From assembly GCF_023703775.1 (NCBI RefSeq), contig NZ_CP098514.1:1-64000 (forward strand): a stretch of 64,000 bases of DNA. The letters are read 5' to 3'. Origin of the DNA: Haloplanus sp. GDY1 (GTDB lineage: Archaea; Halobacteriota; Halobacteria; Halobacteriales; Haloferacaceae). The notes below the pieces were generated by a model, which searched no databases, was not told the origin of the DNA, and was given only the letters and a program-made list of their open reading frames with translations. Below, piece by piece: positions 35,958 through 42,748 of the stretch (position 1 is its first letter; each line of letters starts with the position of its first letter). The position numbers were made by a program, and so were the translations under genes.

Positions 35958-36239
35958 ATGTCCGCGACAGACGTCGACCGTCGACGGCAGCAGCAGCGTG
36001 CGTTCATGCAGACCCTCGACGACGAGGAACTTGAGGAGATCGCGACCGCGCCGGACTGGTATAAGCTCGGGCCGTACTTCGCCCGGGGCCTCCAGTTTGG
36101 CGTCGACATCCGGTCGCGTGAACGCTTGGATTACCTGGCCGAACAGGAGCAACAGCGCCGGCGTCGCGAACGGCAGGCCGAGGCGAAGGAGGAGCAGTCG
36201 TCCGCGGAGTTCGAGCCATTCCGCGTTGTTCGGCGGTGA
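35958..36239 (+). CDS. small charged protein
   Basis: A 93-residue protein, MSATDVDRRRQQQRAFMQ at the N-terminus, with a helical C-terminal region (DYLAEQEQQRRRRERQAEAK) rich in Arg and Glu, so probably a coiled coil. No enzyme motif. The start codon follows the palindrome at 35878 by 55 bases. Likely a plasmid-type small regulator or structural protein. Confidence 0.6.
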   Translation: MSATDVDRRRQQQRAFMQTLDDEELEEIATAPDWYKLGPYFARGLQFGVDIRSRERLDYLAEQEQQRRRRERQAEAKEEQSSAEFEPFRVVRR

Positions 36240-36330
36240 CAAGGGCTGTGATTAATATTAATGTCAAACATATAGAATCAGATATTCTTTCCAACACACC
36301 GACGATGTAACCCAATCAAATGATAGTTAT

Positions 36331-36348
36331 TTTCTGATATATCAGAAA
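36331..36348. promoter_or_regulatory. 18-bp perfect palindrome with TATA box
   Basis: TTTCTGATATATCAGAAA is its own reverse complement. A TATA-like ACTTATACA at about 36359-36367 follows and suits the gene at 36395. ATTAATATTAAT, another 12-bp palindrome, is at 36252-36263. The site is probably an operator for the 36395 gene. Confidence 0.55.
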
Positions 36349-36394
36349 GGTTCCAAACTACTTATACACATAGTCATACTAAGACCGGTTAGTC

Positions 36395-36535
36395 ATGCCA
36401 ACGCAGCGGAATAAGTCGGCCGCGCGGAAACTGGCCGAAGAGACGGGTGAACCGATCGAGAAGTTCACGCCATCCGAGGGTGTAGAGATGCCGGATCCTG
36501 ACGATCTTGAGTCGGTCCCCGAGGACGAACGCTAA
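36395..36535 (+). CDS. small acidic protein
   Basis: A 46-residue protein, MPTQRNKSAARKLAEETGEP at the N-terminus and acidic at the C-terminus (DPDDLESVPEDER). No motif. It has its own palindrome and TATA box. It faces the 36552 gene tail to tail, so a toxin-antitoxin relation is possible but unsupported. Confidence 0.5.
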   Translation: MPTQRNKSAARKLAEETGEPIEKFTPSEGVEMPDPDDLESVPEDER

Positions 36536-36551
36536 GTCTTTCTGCCGAATC

Positions 36552-36962
36552 TCACCTGAAGTCGTGCCATCGCTCGAATTGTCCGATATAGCGGTCAGCA
36601 TGGGTTCGTAGAAACTGCTCGCAGTAGCGTGGTGCTTCGTTCAGTGTGACCTCAGGGAAGCCATGCTTGACGTCCTCTTTCCGCCCATTGCGATATATGT
36701 CGAGGTGTAGTCGCTCGGTGGTAATGTCGTGCCCCCAGTTAGTCCGTGGATGATGGTCGAATCCCGCCACCTGCCGCCAGTCGTAGTTTAAGTACGGATC
36801 CGAAGCCGCATTATATTCGAGTTGAACGCGAAACCAGCGGACAGCCCCCTCCTGAATGCCGATCTCCGTCCGGATCTGGGAGTCTGGGTACGTGACGAAG
36901 TCGGTGTAGTCCGTGTCCGGGTTGTTTCTTCGGGGGTCGGCGTCTGTCATCTGTTCTATCAT
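36552..36962 (-). CDS. hypothetical protein
   Basis: A 136-residue protein with a His-rich centre (AGFDHHPRTNWGHDITTERL, then HLDIYRNGRK) and aromatic beta strands (VRWFRVQLEYNA). I recognise no firm family; similar His-containing proteins are common in haloarchaeal plasmids. ATG 36962 (MIEQMTDADP) was chosen; ATG 36950 or TTG 37007 are alternatives. Confidence 0.55.
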   Translation of the reverse strand: MIEQMTDADPRRNNPDTDYTDFVTYPDSQIRTEIGIQEGAVRWFRVQLEYNAASDPYLNYDWRQVAGFDHHPRTNWGHDITTERLHLDIYRNGRKEDVKHGFPEVTLNEAPRYCEQFLRTHADRYIGQFERWHDFR

Positions 36963-37030
36963 CTGCCGAGACGGGTCGGCAAGAAAAGCGTGCCGGACGT
37001 GTATCAAATAGACGATGGGAGATGACAGGT

Positions 37031-37681
37031 CTACTCGTCGATCCCGAGGGTCATCCCCTGTTTCGCGATTGACACTGCGGCACCACTATCGCGGTCGACG
37101 ACATCCACAGGGCACGATGAGGCCGTATAGCGGAACACGGCACCGAACCCCGGGAGCTCGCCGCGCTCACCGCAGGCGTGACACGTCCGCGTCGTCCCGT
37201 CCAGCGGCGTCCATCGGATCGGGATGCCGGCGGCGGCGGCGTCAACGAGGCGGGCCTGAACGAGCGTCACGATCCAGGGGCTCCAGGCCAACCACTCGGC
37301 GTCGCGAAGTGCCCACAGCGTCGGGAGGTCGTGACCGAGGTCCTCCAGGACGAGCACCGGCGCCGTGTGGTCGCGGGCATACTCGAAGACAGCCGGGACC
37401 GCCCCATCGACCATGCTCCGGAGCTCCCGCCAGTAGCTCGCGACGACCTCCGCCTCGACGGCGTCGGCAACGGGCGCGCCGGATCGGAGCACGCGGATCG
37501 TCTCGACGAGCGCGTCGACAGTACTCCCGAGGCCGTCGCCGCTGATCATCCGCGCCTCACTCGGCGCCGTCCCGGGCGTCGCGACGGCATACAGCGGGTC
37601 CTCGCCCACGTCGACACCGATGGGTGTCGTCGCCGGCGGGAGCGCGGACGCAGTCGCCTCGGCGCGCAGGCGGCTACTCAT
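37031..37681 (-). CDS. miniature TnpB-like RuvC-fold protein
   Basis: A 216-residue protein that keeps the RuvC parts of TnpB but only half its length (TnpB is usually about 400 residues). RuvC-I is IGVDVGEDPLYAV (Asp24), RuvC-II VLVLEDLGHDL (Glu113), the zinc ribbon CHAC (Cys167, 170) then CPVD (Cys190, Asp193 where Cys is usual), and RuvC-III VDRDSGAAVSIAKQ (Asp196/198). The N-terminal nucleic-acid-binding half of TnpB is gone. No TnpA, and no IS ends, are nearby. It is the last of six overlapping genes, so it is a host or plasmid function rather than a transposon. Confidence 0.7.
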   Translation of the reverse strand: MSSRLRAEATASALPPATTPIGVDVGEDPLYAVATPGTAPSEARMISGDGLGSTVDALVETIRVLRSGAPVADAVEAEVVASYWRELRSMVDGAVPAVFEYARDHTAPVLVLEDLGHDLPTLWALRDAEWLAWSPWIVTLVQARLVDAAAAGIPIRWTPLDGTTRTCHACGERGELPGFGAVFRYTASSCPVDVVDRDSGAAVSIAKQGMTLGIDE

Positions 37682-37916
37682 CGGCGTCCTCCAGGCCGTC
37701 GGGAAAGCACCGCCGACACGGCGTGTAGTGGCTCTTGATCACCGCGCGCTCCTTCAGGTAGGGATTGCGCCCCTGCTGGCCGCACGCCGTCAGGTGCTCA
37801 CCCTCCAGCGTCTCGTGAACGCGGTGGTAGACCCGACCACCATGGCCGCCGAAGGTGAGCACGACCGCCGGCGGGTCGCCCTCGAAGCGCTCGGGATCGA
37901 CGTCGACGACGCTCAT
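37674..37916 (-). CDS. small Cys/His-rich protein
   Basis: An 80-residue protein with likely zinc ligands (YHRVHETLEGEHLTACGQQG, then HYTPCRRCFPDG). It overlaps the TnpB-like gene by 8 bases, the closest partner in the operon. It may bind nucleic acid. Confidence 0.6.
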   Translation of the reverse strand: MSVVDVDPERFEGDPPAVVLTFGGHGGRVYHRVHETLEGEHLTACGQQGRNPYLKERAVIKSHYTPCRRCFPDGLEDADE

Positions 37917-38050
37917 CGGATGCCCTCCGCGCGTTCGTGATTCGCCTTCGCGCCGGCCAGGGCGAGCGCCACCCGTGCCCGCGGGATCCCCGAGGCCAGC
38001 TCCCCGGCGAGGGTCCACTCGTCGCGTTCGGTGCGGGTGCGGGTCGTCAC
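37913..38050 (-). CDS. very small basic protein
   Basis: A 45-residue protein from GTG 38050, VTTRTRTERDEWTLAGELAS at the N-terminus and helical afterwards. Overlaps of 3-4 bases on both sides (GTGA and ATGA type) support that it is translated. No family is recognised. Confidence 0.5.
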   Translation of the reverse strand: MTTRTRTERDEWTLAGELASGIPRARVALALAGAKANHERAEGIR

Positions 38051-38268
38051 GAGTCGGCCTCCTGGCTGCCACGCTGGGGTTGCTGGCGCCGATACCGAAG
38101 ACACAGCTCCTCGACCGTGTCGCGAGCGTCGAGCAGCTCCCGGAGTTCGTCGGCAGTGACCGCGTTGTAGTCGACGTGATCGAACGCGACGAGGGCCTCG
38201 GAAAGCTCGTCGGCGATCGCCCGCGGCGACGAGGCGGTGCCCTCGTCCGGTGCCGTGAGGTCACCCAT
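38047..38268 (-). CDS. small helical protein
   Basis: A 73-residue acidic protein (AIADELSEALVAFDHVDYNA, then LLDARDTVEELCLRYRRQQP). No family recognised. It overlaps its upstream neighbour by 8 bases. Confidence 0.52.
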   Translation of the reverse strand: MGDLTAPDEGTASSPRAIADELSEALVAFDHVDYNAVTADELRELLDARDTVEELCLRYRRQQPQRGSQEADS

Positions 38269-38509
38269 CGTCGACGGCCTCCAGGAGGGCGGCGTGCAGC
38301 GCCGCGGCGCCGTCGTGGGTGAGTTCGACCGTCGCCTGGTAGTCGTCGCCCTTCACGCGGAGCGTGGCGTGGGTCTCGATGCCGGCGAGAGGCTGGCGGT
38401 CGGGCGTGTCCACGTACAGCGTGGCGTCATCCTGGGCCGACATCGACACGCGGCCGTCAGTGATCCCGACCATCGTGTCGACGGCCTCGATCGTCGTCGG
38501 GCGCGTCAT
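38261..38509 (-). CDS. small beta-rich protein
   Basis: An 82-residue protein with beta strands (HATLRVKGDDYQATVELTHD) and a C-terminal helix (AAALHAALLEAV). No family recognised. It overlaps the SWIM-domain gene by ATGA. Confidence 0.52.
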   Translation of the reverse strand: MTRPTTIEAVDTMVGITDGRVSMSAQDDATLYVDTPDRQPLAGIETHATLRVKGDDYQATVELTHDGAAALHAALLEAVDDG

Positions 38510-39153
38510 CGGTCGCCCTCCTCGCCGGCGCTGGCCGGCGACTCGAAGCCCTCACGGTAGCAGGGCCAGCATGGCAGGCCAATCCCATCGTTCCAGTCGC
38601 CGCAGTCGCAGTCGTCGGGACGACCGTCCTCCTCGTCGAGGATCTCGCCCTCGTCGCCGGCCTCGATGATCCCGCCGTCGGCGACGACGCGCTCGGCAGG
38701 CGTGGCCACGGCCTCGATCTCGCAGTCCGAACACCGGATGGCGTCTTCGCGAGTGACAGGTGCCTCGGCACAGAACTCGCGGCCGTGTTCGCACGCCCAC
38801 CGAACGGGGCCGTCGACGTGGGCGCCGAGCTGATCGTCGACCGCGTCGGGGTCGGCCGCCGTGGGGATCGCTTCGGCGCCGATTGCGAAGGCCACGCGAC
38901 GGACGTGCTTACAGCCGCCCTCGGGATCGCGGTGCTCCGCGTCGGGACAGGTGCAACTGCCGTCACGGGCATCGACGCAGTACTGCGAGCCGCTCTCAGA
39001 AATGATGACGTACAGGTCGTCGGCGCCGGCTGCCTCGTCGATGTCGTCGAGGACGGTGAGGTACTGCTTGAGGGCGCGGCGCGTGCGCTGCTCCAGGTCG
39101 GTACGGTCTGTCGTGAGGTCACGTTCAAGTGACCCGGAAACATCGGTTGACAT
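38506..39153 (-). CDS. SWIM zinc-finger protein
   Basis: A 215-residue protein with a SWIM finger (CTCPDAEHRDPEGGCKHVRR, CxC then CxH, about residues 66-85) and further Cys clusters: RWACEHGREFC, IRCSDCEIEA and DDCDCGDWNDG...PCWPCY. SWIM fingers bind DNA or proteins. It opens the operon that ends with the TnpB-like gene, read leftwards from the regulatory region at 39246. ATG 39153 (MSTDVSGSLE) was preferred to 39222. Confidence 0.72.
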   Translation of the reverse strand: MSTDVSGSLERDLTTDRTDLEQRTRRALKQYLTVLDDIDEAAGADDLYVIISESGSQYCVDARDGSCTCPDAEHRDPEGGCKHVRRVAFAIGAEAIPTAADPDAVDDQLGAHVDGPVRWACEHGREFCAEAPVTREDAIRCSDCEIEAVATPAERVVADGGIIEAGDEGEILDEEDGRPDDCDCGDWNDGIGLPCWPCYREGFESPASAGEEGDR

Positions 39154-39245
39154 GGCTGCTCTCTGGCGAGACAGCCCCGCTCGGGTGCTCCAACACCCGG
39201 GCACTTCTCTGAGAAGAAGCACCCCAAGGAACGGGCTCTGTCTAC

Positions 39246-39299
39246 ACTACCGTATACGGTAGTCTTTATCATAAGTCTACTGGATGTGGTAGGCTACCA
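39246..39299. promoter_or_regulatory. operator region between divergent genes
   Basis: An 18-bp perfect palindrome ACTACCGTATACGGTAGT at 39246-39263, and TGGTAG-G-CTACCA at 39287-39299. Both carry the GGTAG half-site; further partial copies follow (GGTTACCA near 39320). The stretch between, CTTTATCATAAG, is TATA-like. It sits between the SWIM/TnpB-like operon and the 39339 gene and probably regulates both. Confidence 0.65.
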
Positions 39300-39338
39300 A
39301 GTACGGTTTTACAAGCATGGGTTACCACAAGCAGTAAT

Positions 39339-39578
39339 ATGGCGGCTCAAGCAACCGAACACATGGCCGACAACCGGCGGGCGCTCCTCACCGAGCGCGA
39401 GCGCGAGATCTTGGAGAACAACGGCGAGGACGTCACCGAGAAGTACTACGGCGTCGTCGTCTCGCGGGTCAGAAACAAGATCGAGCTGCTGGAGAGGGAC
39501 CTCCCCGCGCTCGACACCCACGACACGCTCGGCGACGAACTCCGCGAGGTGGTGTGCGACAACGCCGACGAGGAATGA
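39339..39578 (+). CDS. small haloarchaeal plasmid protein
   Basis: A 79-residue, helical acidic protein beginning MAAQATEHMADNRRALLTER (an ATG at 39363 is possible) with KYYGVVVSRVRNKIELLERD later. Proteins of this type recur in haloarchaeal plasmids and proviruses. It may be the partner that binds the GGTAG palindromes, but that is guesswork. Confidence 0.6.
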   Translation: MAAQATEHMADNRRALLTEREREILENNGEDVTEKYYGVVVSRVRNKIELLERDLPALDTHDTLGDELREVVCDNADEE

Positions 39579-39582
39579 CGCC

Positions 39583-40035
39583 ATGCCTTCGAACGTCATA
39601 ATTGAGAACGTAATACTGGCAGCGAGGTGGATTGGATGGATTCTTCTCGGCGGAATCGTTCACGAACTCTGGCATTTCGTCTTTGGTAAAATATTCGGCG
39701 GAGGGACGTTCTATAGTCGGTATACGTTCGGCCTCTATCCGACTCAGGTAGACTTTAAAACGCCGAAGGCGATGACGGATTGGCAGGTTCGAGTCACGGG
39801 CATCGTCGGGATGATTTTCTGGATACCGCTGTTTGCTGGCTTGTGGTTACACATCCCGTGGCTGATTCTGTTGGGTATGGGTGGAGGACTGACGATCAGT
39901 GCGAGCGATATGAACGCCATCCACCACCCAGAAGCTTGGAAGAAACTGACCGCGGATGAGTCCGTTACGTTGGCCGACTTCGAATCCAAGGAGAGAGGTA
40001 TTTTCCGACCTCTCCGAGGATTTCTTAGAAGATGA
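39583..40035 (+). CDS. DUF3267/M50-like membrane metallopeptidase
   Basis: A 150-residue membrane protein with the zinc motif GGIVHELWHFVFG (HExxH) in the first helix, two more helices, and SASDMNAIHHPEAW, which matches the Asp-Asn motif of DUF3267/M50-type zincins. It could cleave a membrane substrate. It starts 5 bases after the 39339 gene, so the two are one operon. Confidence 0.65.
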   Translation: MPSNVIIENVILAARWIGWILLGGIVHELWHFVFGKIFGGGTFYSRYTFGLYPTQVDFKTPKAMTDWQVRVTGIVGMIFWIPLFAGLWLHIPWLILLGMGGGLTISASDMNAIHHPEAWKKLTADESVTLADFESKERGIFRPLRGFLRR

Positions 40036-40072
40036 TCGACGCCTATCGACGAGAAGTGTCCGCGTCGGTGGT

Positions 40073-40786
40073 TTACTCGGTTTCCCCGTTTTCGTCCTCG
40101 TCGATGCTGCTGTACGGATCAACACCCAGCATCGCCGCGGTCGCGTTCTTCGGATCGAACATCCCTGCCGGACCTCTATCGATGGATCTGCTACCCCCAG
40201 TTTCGCGCGTCCCATGCTTTCGGACGTGGGCGGCGATCTCCTCGGCCGGTCGTACGTCCTGCTCCAGCGCCACCCGTATCTCGGTCTCAGTCAGAGGCGT
40301 GTCATCCTTGATTAGCCCCTTAATGCGGTCGGTGATCCCTTCCGGATCCTCGATCGGGACCTGGACGTCCCCGACCTCGGCCTCGGGAAAGAGCCGTTGC
40401 ACGCCCCGTTTCACGCCTTGTTCAACAATTGTCTCGATCGTCGACGGGCTCACACGGAAGGCGAACGCAACGAGTTCGGCGAGCGCTTGCTCAACCTCCG
40501 GATCAAGCATGGGCTCGTGTGAGACGCCGGCATCGAGCTGGTACACTGATTGTGTCACTGCCTCGCCATCCTCGTCAACATACTCACGAAGTAGGTCGAG
40601 GTCGCGATCCTCGAAGTACTCCGGATCGGACAAGTATCGGAAGTCGAGAAGCCCGTTTCGGACGCGGTTCCGAATCCGCGAGCGGGCATTCCGTTCAGAT
40701 TGTGATTTCGGGTCAATGCTGCTCTCGCCAGCGAGATACTCCCGGTCGCCTTGCGTCAGGATCCCCCGGTCTCTATCGACAACCAT
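40073..40786 (-). CDS. conserved haloarchaeal mobile-element protein
   Basis: A 237-residue protein with the N-terminal ILTQGDREYLAGES and RNARSRIRNRVRNGLLDFRY blocks. This N-terminus is widespread in haloarchaeal plasmids and integrated elements, with no known function. The centre is an amphipathic helical domain (VEQGVKRGVQRLFPEAEVGD). It converges with the 39583 gene and diverges from the integrase operon. Confidence 0.65.
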   Translation of the reverse strand: MVVDRDRGILTQGDREYLAGESSIDPKSQSERNARSRIRNRVRNGLLDFRYLSDPEYFEDRDLDLLREYVDEDGEAVTQSVYQLDAGVSHEPMLDPEVEQALAELVAFAFRVSPSTIETIVEQGVKRGVQRLFPEAEVGDVQVPIEDPEGITDRIKGLIKDDTPLTETEIRVALEQDVRPAEEIAAHVRKHGTRETGGSRSIDRGPAGMFDPKNATAAMLGVDPYSSIDEDENGETE

Positions 40787-40848
40787 ATCTAAATCCGATT
40801 ATGCCGACGCACATAATGATTATGTCCAAGGGGGCCTAATAGGGGTAT

Positions 40849-40992
40849 ATGACGGCGCAGGAGTACACGACCATTTCCGTCGACCCCGCGCTTCGGGACG
40901 AACTCCGTTCCCTGAAGCGCGGGCAGGAGCGGTATTCGGACGTACTGGAGCGCCTACTGCAGGAGCACAAGGATGACTCTCATGACTGTTGA
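40849..40992 (+). CDS. ribbon-helix-helix protein
   Basis: A 47-residue protein: YTTISVDPALRDELRSLKRG then SDVLERLLQEHKD. The beta strand followed by two helices is the ribbon-helix-helix fold used by antitoxins and small repressors. It opens the integrase operon and probably regulates it. Confidence 0.7.
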   Translation: MTAQEYTTISVDPALRDELRSLKRGQERYSDVLERLLQEHKDDSHDC

Positions 40993-41164
40993 ACTGAACG
41001 CCGCGGCAGGGACGGGACCCAAACCAGCCCTGTTCGCGGCGAACTACACCAACGACGACGCCGGGCGGGCCTCGTCGCGTCGACCTACGGGTTGGTGCGA
41101 CAAGGACTTTTCGGCGCCGTCCGGCTTTCGCCGGGCCGCAACCGGCGCCACCGATGAGCGCTGA
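40982..41164 (+). CDS. small protein of the integrase operon
   Basis: A 60-residue protein, MTVELNAAAGTGPKPALFAA at the N-terminus (ATG 40973 is an alternative start). Low in motif content. It overlaps both neighbours, which supports translation. Possibly one of the small accessory proteins that SNJ2-type integrases need. Confidence 0.5.
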   Translation: MTVELNAAAGTGPKPALFAANYTNDDAGRASSRRPTGWCDKDFSAPSGFRRAATGATDER

Positions 41165-41321
41165 ACACGAAACTACCACGATCGACACGGACTGGTCGAG
41201 CAGTTGGATCGATATGTACAACCACCTCGACTGTCCGACGAGTATAGAACTCGAGGACGTTGTCACTACCGACGAGGCTGATCCTTACGCCTGCAAGCAC
41301 GCGATGGGGGTGAGCTCGTAG
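41154..41321 (+). CDS. small protein of the integrase operon
   Basis: A 55-residue acidic protein (DTDWSSSWIDMYNHLDCPTS, ending HAMGVSS). Its stop TAG abuts the next start. SNJ2 integration needs two small proteins, Orf2 and Orf3, cotranscribed with the integrase; this is one of the candidates by position. Confidence 0.55.
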   Translation: MSAEHETTTIDTDWSSSWIDMYNHLDCPTSIELEDVVTTDEADPYACKHAMGVSS

Positions 41322-41492
41322 ATGCCGACCGATGCTACGATCACGCCGCTACCCGATGCCAAGGAGTGTGGCTATCCCGAGTGCGGGGCCACCGCCCTCC
41401 TTGCCCGCGTCGAGCCTGACGACGTCGACGAAACGCCTATCCTCTGTCCGACCCACCGCGTCACTTTCCTTCGGGAGGTGCACGAGGCGTGA
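41322..41492 (+). CDS. small zinc-finger accessory protein
   Basis: A 56-residue protein with a Cys4-like zinc site (KECGYPECGATALLARVEPD, then ILCPTHRVTF: CxxxxC and CxxH). It starts directly after the previous stop and overlaps the integrase by GTGA. By position it is the best candidate for the Orf2/Orf3-type directionality factor. Confidence 0.62.
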   Translation: MPTDATITPLPDAKECGYPECGATALLARVEPDDVDETPILCPTHRVTFLREVHEA

Positions 41493-42601
41493 GCGGGACC
41501 GCGCGCCACAGCTACCGGGTCCGGATCGCCGGCACCGCCGACGGCGGGAGCCGCATCCCCGACCTGACGCCGCGGGAGGCCCTCGAACGGTGGCTCGGGA
41601 AGCTCCGCGTCGACCGCGCCGAGTCGACGGTCTCCTCGTACGCCTACCGGCTCAAACTGTTCGTCGACTGGACCGAACACGAGGGCATCGACTCGATCAG
41701 TGACCTGACCGGGTGGGATATCGAGTCCTACGAGACCCACCGGCGCAACCAGGGAATCGAGCCGCTGACGCTGAAGCGGGAACTGGAGACACTGGCGAAC
41801 TTCCTCGAGTACTGTGCGAACATCGAACTCGTCGACGATGCGCTCCCGGAGAAGGTGACGCCGCCGAAGGTGCCTCGGGACGCCCACGTCGACGAGTCGA
41901 TGCTGGAGCCCGAGGTCGCCGAGGCGCTCCTTCAGCACTACCGCACTCACCCCGAGAAGCGGGCGACCCGCGGCCACGCCGTCCTCGAAGTCGCGTGGCA
42001 CACCGGCGCCCGCCTCGGCGCGCTGCGCGGCCTCGACGTCGACGACTACGACGCCGAGGAGCAGTACGTCGCCTTCCACCACCGGCCGCGGAAGGAAACA
42101 CCGCTGAAGAACAGCACCGACGGGGAGCGCCTCGTCGGCCTCCCCGAGGCGGTGTGTGAGATCCTCGACGAGTACCTCGCTCGCGAGCGTCACGAGGCGT
42201 TCGACGACCACAACCGCCGGCCGCTGTTCGCGAGCCAACTCGGGCGGCCGACGACGAACACGCTCCGGATCTGGATGTACCTCGCGACGGTCCCGTGCCA
42301 CTACACCGAGTGTCCGCACGGTCGGGAACGCGAGACGTGCGAGTTCGTCGACTACTCGAAGATCTCGCAGTGCCCCTCATCCCGGAGTCCCCACCAAGTG
42401 CGGACCGGCTCGATCACCTGGCAGCGCAACCGGGGCGTGCCGGTCGACGTCGTCTCGAAGCGGGTGAACAGCTCCCCAAGTGTCATCGAGGAACACTACG
42501 ATAAGCCCTCGAAATTCGAGGAAATGGAGAAACGCCGGCGTCAGCACTTGGATCAGCTGGATCTGGATGCTGACACCGATAACGGAGGTGCTGACGAATG
42601 A
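41489..42601 (+). CDS. SNJ2-type tyrosine integrase
   Basis: A 370-residue integrase. The N-terminal SAM-like domain is at about residues 20-105 (REALERWLGKLRVDRAESTV). The catalytic domain has HTGARLGALRG (first Arg, about 174), HQVR (HxxR, about 308), and EEHYDKPSKF (Tyr, about 337). A Cys cluster inside the domain (CHYTECPHGRERETCEF) is seen in this family. GTG 41489 is set by the overlap. It lies 8 bases from the right 16-bp repeat, as expected for an integrase next to attP. Confidence 0.88.
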   Translation: MSGTARHSYRVRIAGTADGGSRIPDLTPREALERWLGKLRVDRAESTVSSYAYRLKLFVDWTEHEGIDSISDLTGWDIESYETHRRNQGIEPLTLKRELETLANFLEYCANIELVDDALPEKVTPPKVPRDAHVDESMLEPEVAEALLQHYRTHPEKRATRGHAVLEVAWHTGARLGALRGLDVDDYDAEEQYVAFHHRPRKETPLKNSTDGERLVGLPEAVCEILDEYLARERHEAFDDHNRRPLFASQLGRPTTNTLRIWMYLATVPCHYTECPHGRERETCEFVDYSKISQCPSSRSPHQVRTGSITWQRNRGVPVDVVSKRVNSSPSVIEEHYDKPSKFEEMEKRRRQHLDQLDLDADTDNGGADE

Positions 42602-42741
42602 CGACCCGCATCCGCCCCAACCCATTCGCTTTCCTGACGCTCGTGAAGGAGTTGGAGCAGGCCGGCGTTCCCGCCGAGCGGAGCGAGGCGGGAAGCAGCG
42701 GACGACCGGAGGGAGTCCGACAGCGTTCGAATCCGCCCTAA
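42598..42741 (+). CDS. short frame across the right att site
   Basis: A 47-codon frame, ATGA-coupled to the integrase, that reads through the 16-bp repeat and into the chromosomal side (MTTRIRPNPFAFLTLVKELE at its start). It exists only because of integration, so it may be a chance fusion. It is listed because the coupling is exact. Confidence 0.25.
   Translation: MTTRIRPNPFAFLTLVKELEQAGVPAERSEAGSSGRPEGVRQRSNPP
42610..42625 (+). repeat. attR core (16-bp direct repeat)
   Basis: An exact copy of ATCCGCCCCAACCCAT from the tRNA-Val 3' end. It starts 8 bases after the integrase stop. Together with 12901-12916 it bounds the element. Confidence 0.85.
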
Positions 42742-42748
42742 TCTATCC
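42725..42748 (+). repeat. degraded second copy of the tRNA-Val 3' end
   Basis: Starting with GTTCGAATCCGCCC, this 24-base stretch matches tRNA-Val positions 12895-12918 at 21 of 24 bases, with three C-to-T differences. It lies 100 bases beyond attR. It probably records an earlier integration at the same tRNA. Confidence 0.6.

Larger units (their letters stand above)
12901..42625. mobile_element. integrated plasmid-like element in tRNA-Val
   Basis: About 29.7 kb between two exact 16-bp repeats. The left end carries a primase-polymerase/helicase replication protein, the right end an SNJ2-type integrase with small accessory genes. Between them lies a defence island. Base composition varies strongly inside (AT-rich at 17.0-21.0 kb and 25.6-27.3 kb, GC-rich at 36-42 kb), so the cargo has several sources. 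No capsid, spike, portal or terminase gene is recognisable, so I call it an integrated plasmid rather than a provirus. Confidence 0.8.

Noticed and set aside
40073..40786. That the 237-residue protein is a partitioning or replication factor
   Set aside because: Its domain is common but uncharacterised; no Walker or HTH motif could be seen.
12916..42609. That the element is a provirus (pleolipovirus-like, from the SNJ2-type integrase)
   Set aside because: No spike, membrane-protein pair, portal, terminase or capsid gene was recognised; the large replication protein and defence cargo fit a plasmid better.
42598..42741. That the short frame after the integrase is a true gene
   Set aside because: It runs through the att core and would be different in the free form; kept only as a low-confidence entry.
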